From Chitinophagaceae bacterium (GTDB taxonomy: Bacteria; Bacteroidota; Bacteroidia; Chitinophagales; Chitinophagaceae), in assembly GCA_017307735.1 (NCBI GenBank), contig JAFKGR010000002.1, positions 390,536 through 454,535 on the forward strand: 64,000 nucleotides of DNA. Reading direction: 5' to 3'. Under the pieces are notes generated by a model that saw nothing but the letters and a program-made list of their open reading frames with translations, did not search any database and was not told where the DNA came from. Numbering within the stretch: position 1 is the first letter of the stretch; each line of letters opens with the position of its first letter. The position numbers were made by a program, and so were the translations under genes. Positions 25,142-35,373 of this stretch are shown here, piece after piece.

Positions 25142-25834
25142 ATGTTGAAACTTGATCATGTAGTCTATTTTACGACAGAGAGTCCTGATCAAACTGTAAC
25201 AGCACAAAAACAACTCGGATACCATGCTGTCATCGGTGGCCATCATTTAAATTGGGGAACACAAAACGCTCTGCTTTATACAAAGAATGCTTATGTGGAA
25301 TGGCTTTCGATAGAGGATAAAAATATTGCTCAAAGTGCGCATCATCCATTAACCTCATTGTTATTGCATGATTTAAAATCAGGTGATGGATGGGGAACTA
25401 TTTGTATTTCTGTGGATGATATTAAAAAATTCGATTCCGATATAAAAAGAAAAGGTTTCAATAGTTCGGGAATCATTGAAGGATCAAGAAAAACACCTGA
25501 GGGCAAAATCAAAAGATGGAAAATGCTCTTTATTGATCAACCTGATTTAAATCAGTTGCCGTATCCGTTTTTCATTGAATGGAAAGAAAGAGAAAATATC
25601 AGGTTCGAAAATCTGAAAAACAGCAAGGCCATTTTAGCGGAGAATGAGAGATTGCAAATTCGTGAATGCCTGTTTTCTGTAAATGATATTTCACAAAAAA
25701 TAAATCTGTGGGCGAAACTCCTCTCTCTTCAGGTCTTGGAAACAAATTCCATCCGGTTGCCAAACGCAGTGCTGAAATTTTTACCCAAATCTTTAAACGG
25801 TAAAGAAAGGTTATGTGAAGTAATTATTAAATAG
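25142..25834 (+). CDS. VOC-family (glyoxalase-like) protein
   Basis: A 230-residue protein starting MLKLDHVVYFTTESPD, the pattern of the Glyoxalase_3-type vicinal-oxygen-chelate families, with the N-terminal HVVYF and YVEWLSIED strands carrying a possible metal His and Glu. A second, weaker half follows from about residue 165. No substrate can be assigned; the family includes lyases, dioxygenases and proteins of unknown role. It stands alone between the subtilase terminator and a 281-bp AT-rich gap before the hydrolase gene, in which nothing is seen. TATCTTTA, near-consensus, lies upstream. Confidence 0.8.
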   Translation: MLKLDHVVYFTTESPDQTVTAQKQLGYHAVIGGHHLNWGTQNALLYTKNAYVEWLSIEDKNIAQSAHHPLTSLLLHDLKSGDGWGTICISVDDIKKFDSDIKRKGFNSSGIIEGSRKTPEGKIKRWKMLFIDQPDLNQLPYPFFIEWKERENIRFENLKNSKAILAENERLQIRECLFSVNDISQKINLWAKLLSLQVLETNSIRLPNAVLKFLPKSLNGKERLCEVIIK

Positions 25835-26115
25835 CTGTTTCAATAAATACCCAAAATCCATTTCTGCGGGTAAAGTCAACCTGATTGACCTCTCATATAT
25901 TTGAATCACATATTCGTTTAAATTGAAATGGTATGCTTTATGACGCATATTAATTCGAAAAAAGCAAACTACCTATTATAAAAACATTACAAAATCGACT
26001 TCTGAAATACTGATTTACTCTTCAGTAAACCTTTTCAGTTTTTTTCGTAAAAGTGGTATTCATTGCTCTTTAAATTTCATAGTAATCAATTTTTAAATTC
26101 TAAAAATGTACAATT

Positions 26116-27051
26116 ATGGAAACTACCTTAAAAAAAAGTGTCAAAGAAGAAACTAAATCTTCTGAAATCCGTGGAATCGAAATCAACGGAATCAGGTACA
26201 AGACCGTTAAGATTGAAGGCCAGGATATTTTTTACCGTGAAGCAGGTACAATCGGGAACCCATCAATTTTGCTATTGCACGGTTTTCCAAGTTCCTCTCA
26301 CATGTTCAGGAATCTGATGATTGGTCTTGGACGTAAATATCATCTGGTTGCTCCTGACTATCCGGGATTCGGCAATAGTTCTATGCCATCGGTCAACAGT
26401 TTTGAATACAGTTTTGATCACCTGGCAAGAATCATGGAACAATTTACAGATGTAATTCATCTCAAAAAATTCAGTTTGTACATGATGGATTATGGCGCTC
26501 CGGTCGGGTTCAGAATTGCTACTAAAAATCCCGAAAGGATTCAGGCGCTTTTGATTCAGAATGGAAATGCGTACGAAGAAGGCCTTTCTCCTTTTTGGGA
26601 TAAGATGAGAGCTTATTGGAACGAACCAAAAAAAGAATCCAATATCCAGTTCATTAAAAGTCTTCTCACGCTTGAAGGAACCAAATCTCAATACCTCGAT
26701 GGAACGCGCGACAAATCAGCGATTAGCCCTGATAGCTGGCTCATAGATCAGATGGGGCTTGACAGAAAGGGAAATCAGGAAATTCAATTGGAACTGTTCC
26801 TATCTTACCGCACCAACATTCCATTGTACAAAGAATGGCAGAAATATATGCGCGATAATCAGCCTCCCACCCTGGTTACATGGGGTAAGAATGATGGCAT
26901 TTTCCCGAAGGCGGGTGCAGATGCTTACAAAAAGGATTTAAAAAATATCGAAGTTCATTTATTGAATACCGGGCATTTTGCTTTGGAAGAAGATGGGACC
27001 CTGATATCTTCGATGATTGATCAGTTCCTCATAAAAAACAGGATCAAATGA
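26116..27051 (+). CDS. Alpha/beta-fold hydrolase (dehalogenase/epoxide hydrolase type)
   Basis: A 311-residue alpha/beta hydrolase. The oxyanion motif HGFPSSSHMFRN (about 55) and YPGFGNS are followed by the nucleophile elbow YMMDYGAPVG near residue 132, where the nucleophile is Asp, as in haloalkane dehalogenases and epoxide hydrolases, not Ser. The catalytic His lies in NTGHFALEEDG near residue 291. The first 20 residues are polar and charged. The substrate is unknown. It is transcribed alone and faces the isocitrate dehydrogenase gene across a shared hairpin. Confidence 0.88.
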   Translation: METTLKKSVKEETKSSEIRGIEINGIRYKTVKIEGQDIFYREAGTIGNPSILLLHGFPSSSHMFRNLMIGLGRKYHLVAPDYPGFGNSSMPSVNSFEYSFDHLARIMEQFTDVIHLKKFSLYMMDYGAPVGFRIATKNPERIQALLIQNGNAYEEGLSPFWDKMRAYWNEPKKESNIQFIKSLLTLEGTKSQYLDGTRDKSAISPDSWLIDQMGLDRKGNQEIQLELFLSYRTNIPLYKEWQKYMRDNQPPTLVTWGKNDGIFPKAGADAYKKDLKNIEVHLLNTGHFALEEDGTLISSMIDQFLIKNRIK

Positions 27052-27087
27052 ATTTCATTAAAGGATAATTTGTAGTTGATTTTTATA

Positions 27088-27128
27088 AAAAGACCGGATA
27101 AACTTTTTACGTTTTCCGGCCTTTTGAT
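27088..27128. terminator. Bidirectional hairpin between hydrolase and isocitrate dehydrogenase
   Basis: AAAG-A-CCGGA (27088-27098) pairs with TCCGG-C-CTTT (27115-27124) with one mismatch, flanked by A-runs on the left and T on the right, so it can serve both convergent genes. Confidence 0.5.
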
Positions 27129-27145
27129 TTTTCGTTTCGTAAAAG

Positions 27146-28375
27146 TTATTTGTATTTCTCCTGAAGGCCTTTATTGATTTCTTCGAGAAAAGCTTCTGTG
27201 TATAAATAATCCACACCGGCCTCAACTCTATTTCCTTTAATGCAAATTGCCAGATCTTTGGTCATCTTACCATTTTCAACAGTCCGGATGCAAACTGATT
27301 CAACCGAGTTGGCAAAGTCAATCAACGCTTGATTGTTATCCAACTTGCCTCTAAACGCGAGGCCTCTTGTCCATGCAAAAATAGATGCAATCGGATTGGT
27401 GGAAGTTGGATTGCCTTTCTGATGTTCGCGATAATGGCGTGTGACAGTTCCGTGTGCTGCTTCAGCTTCCAGGGTCTTTCCATCCGGCGTAACCAAAACA
27501 CTCGTCATCAATCCCAATGAACCGAATCCCTGTGCGAGTGTATCACTCTGTACATCGCCATCGTAATTTTTGCAGGCCCAGATGAAGTTCCCGTGCCATT
27601 TCAAAGCGCTTGCCACCATATCATCGATTAAACGATGTTCATAGGTAATGCCCAACTTATCAAATTCAGTTTTGAATTCGTTGTCAAAAATTTCCTGAAA
27701 AATATCTTTAAATCTTCCATCATACTTTTTTAAAATGGTATTTTTAGTTGAAAGGTATAAAGGCCATTTCTTGCTTAATGCCATATTGAAACAACTTCTC
27801 GCAAAACCGGAAATACTCTTGTCTGTGTTGTACATGCTCATGGCCACACCGTCGCCCTGAAAGTCGTACACATTCCATGTTTGGGCTTCACCGCCATCTT
27901 CCGGAGTGAAGGTCATCGTCAGTTTTCCTTTTCCTTTGATGACAACATCAGTGGCTTTGTACTGATCGGCAAAAGCGTGGCGGCCGATAATAATCGGAGC
28001 GGTCCAGTTTGAAATTAATCGCGGGATATTTTTGATAACGATCGGTTCCCTGAAAACAGTTCCGTCCAAAATGTTGCGGATAGTGCCATTCGGGCTTTTC
28101 CACATTTTTTTCAGATTAAATTCTTTCACGCGTGCTTCGTCAGGTGTAATGGTTGCGCATTTGATCCCGACGCCGTATTGTTTGATGGCATTGGCTGCGT
28201 CTTTGGTAATCTGATCATCCGTGGCATCTCTTTTTTGGATGCTGAGATCGTAATATTTAATGTCTATATCCAAATAAGGGAGAATCAATTTGTCTTTGAT
28301 AAACTTCCAGATAATTCTCGTCATTTCATCACCATCCAGTTCTACTACCGGATTTTTTACTTTGATCTTTTCCAT
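27146..28375 (-). CDS. icd: NADP-dependent isocitrate dehydrogenase, type II (eukaryote-like)
   Basis: A 409-residue homodimeric isocitrate dehydrogenase of the type II group shared with mitochondria. Diagnostic stretches are [14 protein letters not shown] at the start, the substrate loop [19 protein letters not shown] (about 94-112) and [12 protein letters not shown] near 310, with cofactor residues typical of NADP. It converts isocitrate to 2-oxoglutarate. It lies 86 bp after another isocitrate dehydrogenase of the unrelated-looking type I group, on the same strand. Having both side by side is unusual; see findings. Confidence 0.95.
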   Translation of the reverse strand: MEKIKVKNPVVELDGDEMTRIIWKFIKDKLILPYLDIDIKYYDLSIQKRDATDDQITKDAANAIKQYGVGIKCATITPDEARVKEFNLKKMWKSPNGTIRNILDGTVFREPIVIKNIPRLISNWTAPIIIGRHAFADQYKATDVVIKGKGKLTMTFTPEDGGEAQTWNVYDFQGDGVAMSMYNTDKSISGFARSCFNMALSKKWPLYLSTKNTILKKYDGRFKDIFQEIFDNEFKTEFDKLGITYEHRLIDDMVASALKWHGNFIWACKNYDGDVQSDTLAQGFGSLGLMTSVLVTPDGKTLEAEAAHGTVTRHYREHQKGNPTSTNPIASIFAWTRGLAFRGKLDNNQALIDFANSVESVCIRTVENGKMTKDLAICIKGNRVEAGVDYLYTEAFLEEINKGLQEKYK

Positions 28376-28461
28376 TTAAAATATTCGGTTGGTTTAAAAG
28401 TTTCGCAATTTAATTAAATTAGAGACTACGGTTCATCCTTGTGCCGCTCATATTTATCAAA

Positions 28462-29733
28462 TTATAAATTTTTGATAACCGCATCGCCAAAAGCGCTCGT
28501 GGAAAGCAATTGGGCGTCCTGCATCAGATTATAAAAATCAACAGTCACTGTTTTTTGCCGGATGGTTTTTCCAATCGCCGCTTTAATCCTGTCAGCCACA
28601 TCGCGCCATCCCATATATTCAAACATCATCACTCCGCTCAGGATCAAAGACGAAGGATTCATGCTGTTGGTATTTGCAAATTTCGGAGCTGTGCCATGTG
28701 TGGCTTCAAATACGGCATTTCCTGTTTTGTAATTGATATTGGCTCCCGGTGCGATACCGATTCCTCCCACCTGTGCGGCAAGGGCATCACTGATATAATC
28801 TCCGTTCAGATTGAGTGTTGCAATGATGGAATAATTTTGCGGGGCGAGAAGAGCCTGTTGCAGAAAATTATCCGCAATCGCATCTTTGATAATCACTTTT
28901 CCGCCCACCGCCGCAATACGCATATCTTCATTGGCGACGGCTTCACCTCTCTCTTTCTTTGTCGTTTCCCATTGGCTCCATGTATAAGTGTGATGTGGAA
29001 ATTCGCGTTCTGCCAATTCATATCCCCAGATTTTAAAAGCACCTTCGGTAAACTTCATGATGTTTCCTTTGTGCACCAAAGTCACACTCGGAAGTTTATT
29101 ATCGATGGCATATTGAATAGCCGCCCTGATCAACCTTTCAGAACCTTCGCGCGAAACGACTTTGATCCCAATAGAAGAAGTTTCCGGAAAACGGATTTTT
29201 TTTGTTTTAAGTTCATCAGTGAGAAAGTGAAGCAATTTTTTATTTTCTTCAGTTCCGGTCATGTATTCAATGCCTGAATAAATATCTTCTGTATTTTCTC
29301 TGAAAATCACCATATCCACCTTTTCGGGTTGCCACATCGGCGATGGTACACCTTCAAAATATTTAATGGGCCGCTGACAAACATACAAATCCAGTTCCTG
29401 GCGCAACAGTACATTCAGGCTGCGGATGCCACCTCCCACCGGAGTTGTCAAAGGGCCTTTGATCGCAACCAGATAATCTTTAAATATTTGCATGGTCTCG
29501 GCTGGCATCCACTCTCCTGTTTTGTGGAAAGCTTCTTCTCCTGCCAAAACTTTTTTCCAAACAATTTTTTTTCTGCTTCCAAAAGTTTTTTCAATAGCCG
29601 CATCAAATACCCTGACACTTGCCTTCCAGATATCGGGGCCAATTCCGTCACCTTCAATAAATGGAATTACCGGAAAATCCGGTACCAGCAGTTGTCCGTT
29701 TCCCCCCATGGTTATCTTTCCTTCATTCGCCAT
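28462..29733 (-). CDS. icd: Isocitrate dehydrogenase, type I (E. coli-like)
   Basis: A 423-residue type I isocitrate dehydrogenase. The ATG at 29733 is used because it lies one base after the stop of the GNAT gene (TAA-A-ATG); the upstream in-frame start would run 101 bp into that gene. Family blocks are [12 protein letters not shown] (about 30), the phosphate loop [19 protein letters not shown] (about 115), [12 protein letters not shown] (about 155) and the cofactor region THGTAPKFA (about 345). The pattern there is close to the NADP-using E. coli enzyme. Co-transcribed with the GNAT gene and possibly with the type II gene downstream. Confidence 0.95.
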   Translation of the reverse strand: MANEGKITMGGNGQLLVPDFPVIPFIEGDGIGPDIWKASVRVFDAAIEKTFGSRKKIVWKKVLAGEEAFHKTGEWMPAETMQIFKDYLVAIKGPLTTPVGGGIRSLNVLLRQELDLYVCQRPIKYFEGVPSPMWQPEKVDMVIFRENTEDIYSGIEYMTGTEENKKLLHFLTDELKTKKIRFPETSSIGIKVVSREGSERLIRAAIQYAIDNKLPSVTLVHKGNIMKFTEGAFKIWGYELAEREFPHHTYTWSQWETTKKERGEAVANEDMRIAAVGGKVIIKDAIADNFLQQALLAPQNYSIIATLNLNGDYISDALAAQVGGIGIAPGANINYKTGNAVFEATHGTAPKFANTNSMNPSSLILSGVMMFEYMGWRDVADRIKAAIGKTIRQKTVTVDFYNLMQDAQLLSTSAFGDAVIKNL

Positions 29734-29734
29734 T

Positions 29735-30220
29735 TTAATATGATTTTGTTTTTTGAAATTCAAGAGAGCCATTTGTCCAGCCATCATCCAGTTGAACGCC
29801 CTCGTATTTTTTGTAGAATTGAATGGCGCTTTCATTCCAGGTCAGTACCTGCCACGACATCCCATTCCAATTTTTTTCTTTTGCTTTTTTTATCAATCCG
29901 TCAAAAAGCATTTTACCAACACCTTTGCCTCTCCACTTTTCATTTACAATCAAATCTTCTAAATACATCTTTGGCCCTTTCCAGGTACTGTAACGGATGT
30001 AGTAAAGCGCCATACCGATTAACTTTCCATCAAACTCTGCTACCAATGCCCACCAGACCGGTGAATTACCAAAACCGCATTCCTCAAATTGTTTTTCGGA
30101 AACGGTAACTTCTTCCGGCGCCTTTTCATACAGTGCCAGTTCACGAATCAATTGCATGATTGCCTTGACATCGCTTCTGACAGCTTCACGGATAATTATA
30201 TTGTTCTCTTTTTCTGACAT
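29735..30220 (-). CDS. GNAT N-acetyltransferase (diamine/thialysine type)
   Basis: A 161-residue GNAT enzyme resembling the spermidine/spermine and thialysine acetyltransferase group: [19 protein letters not shown] carries the acetyl-CoA loop near residue 95, and [12 protein letters not shown] the C-terminal signature near 135. It would acetylate small amines. It begins 12 bp after the transsulfuration gene and ends one base before the isocitrate dehydrogenase ATG, so it is in the middle of an operon. The physiological amine is not known. Confidence 0.9.
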   Translation of the reverse strand: MSEKENNIIIREAVRSDVKAIMQLIRELALYEKAPEEVTVSEKQFEECGFGNSPVWWALVAEFDGKLIGMALYYIRYSTWKGPKMYLEDLIVNEKWRGKGVGKMLFDGLIKKAKEKNWNGMSWQVLTWNESAIQFYKKYEGVQLDDGWTNGSLEFQKTKSY

Positions 30221-30232
30221 CTTTTTTCTATT

Positions 30233-31456
30233 TCAACTCAATGCCTGATCCAAATCAGCCATAATATCATTGACATCCTCAATACCCACGCTCATCCTGA
30301 TCAGTCCATTGGTGATTCCGTACCTGATGCGGTCGGCTTCCGGTACTCCATAGTGCGTCATAGATGCAGGATGAGATACCAGCGTATCACATGTACCCAA
30401 CGAAACAGCGCGTACACACATCTTCAGGCCATCTATAAATTTTTTGCCGGCTTCCAATCCACCTTTCAATTCAAAACTCATCATTGGTCCGGGATGCTTC
30501 ATTTGTTTAAGCGCAACTTTGTGATCGGGATGTGTGGTCAAACCGGGATAATTCACTTTGGCAATCTGTGGATGGTTATTCAGAAACTCAGCTACTTTTT
30601 CTGCATTGCTGCAATGACGTTCCATTCTCACTTCCAGCGTTTTCATACCCTGAACCAGCATGAAGGCATCGAAAGGACTACTGCTTCCGCCGAGGAGCCT
30701 TTTTGTTTTTTCAAAAACCGTACTCATTTTTTCCAAATCTCTGCCCACTATTGCACCACCCACTGCAGTTCCATGTCCATTTAAAAACTTAGTTGTAGAA
30801 TGAACTACATAATCCACATTGTATTTAAAAGGATGTTGCAAATAAGGTGTAGCAAACGTGTTATCACAGGCTACGGTGATATTGTGCGATTTAGCCAGTT
30901 TGGAAAGTTCACCAATATCCACACATTGAATTGTAGGATTGGCGGGAGTTTCAATGTATAGAAGTTTTATTTGCGGATTTTGTTTCATCTTCTCTTCAGC
31001 CAGGTTCAAATCGCGCAGGTCTGCAATAATAACCTCAATGTTCATTTTATTTAAAATCCTGGTAAGCAATTCCTGAGTGCCGCCATACAGGGAATAATGA
31101 GTGAGTACTTTGTCACCTGCATTCAGATTCCCAAACATCAACGTTGAAATAGCAGCCATTCCGCTTCCGTGAAGAACAGCTTTCAATTGAAGAGGTTCTC
31201 CGTTTTCCACAATTCCGAAAGATTCAAGCGCGCCAATTTTCCGTTCAGCTTCATCAAAGTTTGGATTTCCCCAACGGCTGTAAATAAATCCATCCTGCTT
31301 ACCGGAAAATCTTTCCATTCCCTGTTCGGCTGTGTCAAAAACATAGGTGCTGCTGGCATATACCGGGGTCAGGTGTGCGTGATTGCTTTCTGTATTATGG
31401 CCGGCGTGAACGGCAGTGGAACTAAAACCCTTGATTTTAAATGAAGACTTGCTCAT
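30233..31456 (-). CDS. PLP-dependent transsulfuration enzyme (Met gamma-lyase/cystathionine gamma-synthase type)
   Basis: A 407-residue Cys/Met-metabolism PLP enzyme from the ATG at 31456. The start STAVHAGH, the segment YSRWGNPN near residue 65, and the PLP lysine in HSTTKFLNGHG near residue 212 define the family, as does SLGTCDTLVSHPASMTH near 350. Members are hard to separate by eye: methionine gamma-lyase and cystathionine gamma-synthase or lyase are all possible. A TACATTTG promoter element lies 24 bp upstream. It heads an operon with GNAT and isocitrate dehydrogenase. Confidence 0.9.
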   Translation of the reverse strand: MSKSSFKIKGFSSTAVHAGHNTESNHAHLTPVYASSTYVFDTAEQGMERFSGKQDGFIYSRWGNPNFDEAERKIGALESFGIVENGEPLQLKAVLHGSGMAAISTLMFGNLNAGDKVLTHYSLYGGTQELLTRILNKMNIEVIIADLRDLNLAEEKMKQNPQIKLLYIETPANPTIQCVDIGELSKLAKSHNITVACDNTFATPYLQHPFKYNVDYVVHSTTKFLNGHGTAVGGAIVGRDLEKMSTVFEKTKRLLGGSSSPFDAFMLVQGMKTLEVRMERHCSNAEKVAEFLNNHPQIAKVNYPGLTTHPDHKVALKQMKHPGPMMSFELKGGLEAGKKFIDGLKMCVRAVSLGTCDTLVSHPASMTHYGVPEADRIRYGITNGLIRMSVGIEDVNDIMADLDQALS

Positions 31457-31480
31457 AATTCTTTTCTGATTATTGCGGCG

Positions 31481-31488
31481 CAAATGTA
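31481..31488 (-). promoter_or_regulatory. -7 promoter element of the transsulfuration operon
   Basis: Reads TACATTTG on the minus strand, a full consensus match, 24 bp before the ATG at 31456. Confidence 0.55.
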
Positions 31489-31633
31489 CCAATTTGTTTT
31501 CAGGCCACAGGAAAGCCCATAGGTCTGACAGAGATTTTTCAAAAGGCGACTTTCAAATGAATCTTAAGACTCGAATATGGAAATAATAATTCTATTTTCA
31601 TGCTGCAAAATAAAATCCGGTTTTATCAATTCT

Positions 31634-31641
31634 TATCTTTG
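31634..31641 (+). promoter_or_regulatory. -7 promoter element of the DinB gene
   Basis: Reads TATCTTTG, a full consensus match, 40 bp before the ATG at 31682. Confidence 0.5.
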
Positions 31642-31681
31642 TGTACCTAAAAAGTTTTGTTTTAAAACCTGACAAATTGAA

Positions 31682-32185
31682 ATGAAACAAGTACTTCTCT
31701 CTCTTGCACTTTATCGCCAGTGGGCATATAAGGTTCTTTTGAAAAAACTGAATACAGTTTCTCCTGAAATTTTAAACAAAGACATGGAAACAAGTTTCGG
31801 CACCATCAATAAAACTCTATTTCATCTTCTCAAGGCAGATTACATCTGGTGGCAGCGGATCCAGCTCAAAGAAACTTTTGACAAACCTGCTGAAGAGCTT
31901 CAGACAAATATCGGGGGTTTATCAAAAGAAATTTTAAGCATGTCGGCCAATTGGGTGGATTTAATCAGGGAATCGAGTGACATGAAACTGGAACATGTAT
32001 TTGAATACCGGAATACAAAAAGGGAGGCATTTAAACAACCGTTGTATGAAGCGCTGATCCAGGTATTCAATCATCAGACTTATCACCAGGGACAAATTAT
32101 ATCCATGTTGCGCCAGCAAAAGGTTGATAAGATTCCACCTACAGATTTTATAGTTTTTACAAGAACGAAAGGAAAGATCAATTAA
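31682..32185 (+). CDS. DinB-family (four-helix) protein
   Basis: A 167-residue protein of the DinB/YfiT-like fold. The three metal-ligand positions are visible: His in LFHLLKADYIWW (about residue 43) and the pair in FNHQTYHQGQI (about 136 and 140). Many members act as thiol transferases or hydrolases with a metal; the role of this one is not known. It stands alone with its own promoter element and is convergent with psd, whose stop is 2 bp away. Confidence 0.85.
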   Translation: MKQVLLSLALYRQWAYKVLLKKLNTVSPEILNKDMETSFGTINKTLFHLLKADYIWWQRIQLKETFDKPAEELQTNIGGLSKEILSMSANWVDLIRESSDMKLEHVFEYRNTKREAFKQPLYEALIQVFNHQTYHQGQIISMLRQQKVDKIPPTDFIVFTRTKGKIN

Positions 32186-32187
32186 AC

Positions 32188-32898
32188 TCAGCCTGAGATT
32201 TTATTTTCACTAACTGAAACCTGCTTTAATTTTTCAACTGTATCAATATTGGCAAGTACGGTGATACCACCTTTTACCAGTTGATTTAATCTAACATTCA
32301 GCGGCGTGCCGACCGGCAACAACACGTCCACCCTGCTGCCGAATTTAATAAATCCCATTTCTTTACCCTGCTCAACACGCATACCTATTTTTGCATAATT
32401 CACGATTCTCTTGGCCATTGCACCTGCAATCTGCCTTACCAGAATCTGAATATGATTGTTTTTAATAACAATCGAATGCCTTTCGTTTTCTTCAGATGAT
32501 TTCGGATGCCAGGCGACAAGATATTTTCCTTTGTGGTATTTGTTGTACGTCACCACGCCCGACATTGGATAACGATTGATATGGACATTGGTCGGGCTCA
32601 TAAAAATTGAAATCTGAATTCTTTTATCGTCGAAATATTCGGCATGTTCAATTTCTTCAATGACAACAATCTTTCCATCGGCCGGACTGATAATCTGATG
32701 ATGTAAGGCGGTGCAGGTGCGTTTTGGGGAACGGAAAAACATGATAACAAATATTAACAGAATAAGTGTTATCCCGAATATTATCCAGGATACAACAGGC
32801 AGGGATGCACTGAAAAAATAAAAGAAGACAATATTAATAATTCCAAATGCAATTGCCGAGAGTGCAATCGTTTTATACCCTTCTTTATGTATGTTCAT
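32188..32898 (-). CDS. psd: Phosphatidylserine decarboxylase (short type)
   Basis: A 236-residue protein of the short, self-processing phosphatidylserine decarboxylase type. One or two N-terminal membrane helices (about 10-55) precede the catalytic part. The self-cleavage site, where Ser becomes the pyruvoyl group, is GS in KFGSRVDVLLP near residue 197. Conserved ISPADGKIV and MSPTNVHINRYP are present. It makes phosphatidylethanolamine at the inner membrane. TATCTTTG lies 18 bp before the ATG. No phosphatidylserine synthase gene is adjacent. Confidence 0.92.
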   Translation of the reverse strand: MNIHKEGYKTIALSAIAFGIINIVFFYFFSASLPVVSWIIFGITLILLIFVIMFFRSPKRTCTALHHQIISPADGKIVVIEEIEHAEYFDDKRIQISIFMSPTNVHINRYPMSGVVTYNKYHKGKYLVAWHPKSSEENERHSIVIKNNHIQILVRQIAGAMAKRIVNYAKIGMRVEQGKEMGFIKFGSRVDVLLPVGTPLNVRLNQLVKGGITVLANIDTVEKLKQVSVSENKISG

Positions 32899-32916
32899 TC
32901 AACGTTCGATTGGCAA

Positions 32917-32924
32917 CAAAGATA
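32917..32924 (-). promoter_or_regulatory. -7 promoter element of psd
   Basis: Reads TATCTTTG on the minus strand, a full consensus match, 18 bp before the psd ATG. Confidence 0.55.
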
Positions 32925-33047
32925 GGCTGCTTTACTGAGGAATGGAATTTCCGTGGATTTCACCTGATAAAACCTTTTCAATCAAAAGGCATTGAGCAAA
33001 TTCCGGATCATTTTCCTACGAAAGAGGTTGGCTTTTTTTAAGTTTTA

Positions 33048-35066
33048 TTACCAGATTTTTACTCTGAGGCTATCTGTTACGAACATTCCGTCTCCGGGTT
33101 TTAGGTGGTATGTTTTGTAAAATTCATTTACATCGCTGAATGGACCATTTACCCTGTATTTTGCAGGTGAATGCACATCAGTCATCAACTGGTGCCGGAG
33201 CGCTTCCGGCCTTGATTTGTACATCCAGCTCAAAGCATATCCCATAAAAAACCGTTCCATCGGCGTAAATCCGTTGATGATTTTATTTTCTTTATATGCA
33301 TTGGATTTTTTGAATGCATCAATTCCGATTTCTATGCCACCGAGGTCGGCAATATTTTCTCCCTGGGTAGCAGAGCCATTGATATGATATCCGGGTAATG
33401 GTTCATAGCTGTTGAATTGTTTTACAATCATGGCAGCCCGTTGTGCAAAGGCAGCGGAATCCTGTGTTGACCACCAGTTATGAAGGTTTCCCTTTGCATC
33501 ATAAAGCCTTCCCTGGTCATCGAATCCATGGGTAATTTCATGTCCTATATAACTGGCGCCTGCATAGCCATACATGACGGCATCATCCAGGTCGTGATCT
33601 TTAAATCCCGGGACAATGAATGCAGCGGCCGGAAATACAATTTCATTATTGGACGGATCGTAATAGGCATTGTAAGTCTGCGGAAACATAAACCATTCCT
33701 CCCGGTCCACCGGCTTACTCAATTTCGAAATCTCGTAGTTGGTCCACCATCGGTTGGCATTGATCATATTCAGCAAATAATTTTCATTGGTTATTTCCAT
33801 TGCTGAAAAGTCTTTCCATTTGTCAGGATAACCGATTTTCCTTCGGATGGCTTCAAGTTTTACAATAGCCTTTTGTTTAGTACTGTCACTCATCCAGGTC
33901 AGTTTTTGAATACGTTCTTTAAATGCATCTCTTATTTCGTTGGCCATTTGTTCGTATCGTTTTTTTGAAGCAGCATCGAAATATTTTCTGACATACAATT
34001 GTCCGAGCAGCTCTCCCATTGCTTTTTGTTCGCTTGCAATAACGCGTTTCCACCTCGGTTTTCTCGCTTTGGCTCCGCTCAGGGATTTGAAAAATGAAAA
34101 GAATTCCCTGCCAAACTTTTCGGGAAGCTGATCTGAAAAATCATTGACCAGGTGGTATGTAAGATAGTCTTTCAATGTCTGGATTGAAGTACTCGTCAGA
34201 GATGCATCCAATGATTTAAAAAATTCAGGCTGGCCAACGATTACAGAATCAATATTTTTTATTCCGATTGCCGTAAACAATGGCTGCCACCGGATTTGCG
34301 TTGAAAGTTTTTGTAATTCAACCAGGTTCATTTTATTGTAATTCTTATTAGGATCCCTCATATCTGCAAGTTCCCTGCTAAACATGGCAAGCCTTGTTTC
34401 GAATGTAAAAATTGAATTGGCTTCAGCCCTTGTTTTGGTTGAATCATATCCCAGTAATTTTAAAATATTTGCAATATGAACCGCATAGGAAATCCTGACA
34501 TTTACTGTTGCGGAATCTTTATTGAAATAATAATCCCGGTCAGGCAACCCTAATCCGCCCTGTGATAACCTGAATGCATATTTATCGCTTTGTTTATCGT
34601 CTTGTGCAACATTCATATCCATCAAAACAGGTATTCCGATCACATAAAGCCTGCCCACCATCTCCATAAATTGGGGTATGGTCTGAATATTATTAATTGA
34701 TTCCAGATAGGGTTGAATGTATTTCAGGCCGGTTTTTTCTATATGTGAAGAATCCATTCCTGCCATCCAGAAATCACCGATTTTTTTCTGAATCGAATCC
34801 CCGCCGTGCTCCGCGGCTTCCTCATTGATGGTTTTTAATCTCTCATTATTTTCTTCGTTGACAATGTTTCCGATTCCCCATGAACTTTCATCTGCGGGAA
34901 TGGGTGTTTTCTTAACCCAGCCTCCATTTGCATAATCAAAGAAATCATTTGCCGGAGATATCGATGTATCCATATTTACCGAGAAAACATCTGTGGGTGA
35001 TTTTGAAATAAACTGGCATGATGCGGCAAAAGCGCCGATCAGAAAAAGAGCAATTAATCTTTTCAT
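33048..35066 (-). CDS. M13-family metallopeptidase (neprilysin-like lipoprotein)
   Basis: A 672-residue zinc endopeptidase of the PepO/neprilysin family. The signal MKRLIALFLIGAFAASC ends in a lipobox Cys at 17. The zinc motif HEITH lies near residue 508 in YIGHEITHGFDDQGRLYD, the third ligand Glu in GENIADLGGIE near 570, and the substrate-binding NAYYDPSNNEIVFP near 465. The C-terminus ends with the family's basic VKIW, close to the usual CxxW end. It degrades oligopeptides at the cell envelope. Transcribed alone. Confidence 0.93.
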   Translation of the reverse strand: MKRLIALFLIGAFAASCQFISKSPTDVFSVNMDTSISPANDFFDYANGGWVKKTPIPADESSWGIGNIVNEENNERLKTINEEAAEHGGDSIQKKIGDFWMAGMDSSHIEKTGLKYIQPYLESINNIQTIPQFMEMVGRLYVIGIPVLMDMNVAQDDKQSDKYAFRLSQGGLGLPDRDYYFNKDSATVNVRISYAVHIANILKLLGYDSTKTRAEANSIFTFETRLAMFSRELADMRDPNKNYNKMNLVELQKLSTQIRWQPLFTAIGIKNIDSVIVGQPEFFKSLDASLTSTSIQTLKDYLTYHLVNDFSDQLPEKFGREFFSFFKSLSGAKARKPRWKRVIASEQKAMGELLGQLYVRKYFDAASKKRYEQMANEIRDAFKERIQKLTWMSDSTKQKAIVKLEAIRRKIGYPDKWKDFSAMEITNENYLLNMINANRWWTNYEISKLSKPVDREEWFMFPQTYNAYYDPSNNEIVFPAAAFIVPGFKDHDLDDAVMYGYAGASYIGHEITHGFDDQGRLYDAKGNLHNWWSTQDSAAFAQRAAMIVKQFNSYEPLPGYHINGSATQGENIADLGGIEIGIDAFKKSNAYKENKIINGFTPMERFFMGYALSWMYKSRPEALRHQLMTDVHSPAKYRVNGPFSDVNEFYKTYHLKPGDGMFVTDSLRVKIW

Positions 35067-35373
35067 GGTAGTATAAATGAGGAGTAATTAGTGATTAAAG
35101 ATACTATCCTCAAAGAAACAAAACAGCGTTTGGCACAATTACTTTCAGAAGAATTTTTCTGAAAAAGATATGATAAATATGTAATACCTATCCCTTTTTA
35201 ATACTTGGTTGACGAAGAATCAATATTTCCGGGAAAGGGATAAACAAATGAAATCAGATCCGCGCGGTTTAAAAAATAAATCATTTAAAATTTAATTTTT
35301 CAATTTTCACCGGAATAAAAAAACCGGCTTAGTAGCCGGGCAATATTTGTTTTATAAACAAGAATTATTCAAA
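35067..35373. other. Intergenic region upstream of the M13 peptidase gene
   Basis: AT-rich, no gene. On the minus strand TATCTTTA near 35099-35106, one mismatch from the consensus, may be the M13 promoter. The far end holds the terminator of the thioredoxin-like gene. Confidence 0.5.
35316..35340 (-). terminator. Intrinsic terminator of the thioredoxin-like gene
   Basis: CCGGCT (35324-35329) pairs perfectly with AGCCGG (35334-35339) around TAGT; on the minus strand seven T follow. It lies 34 bp after the stop of the gene at 35374. Confidence 0.8.
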
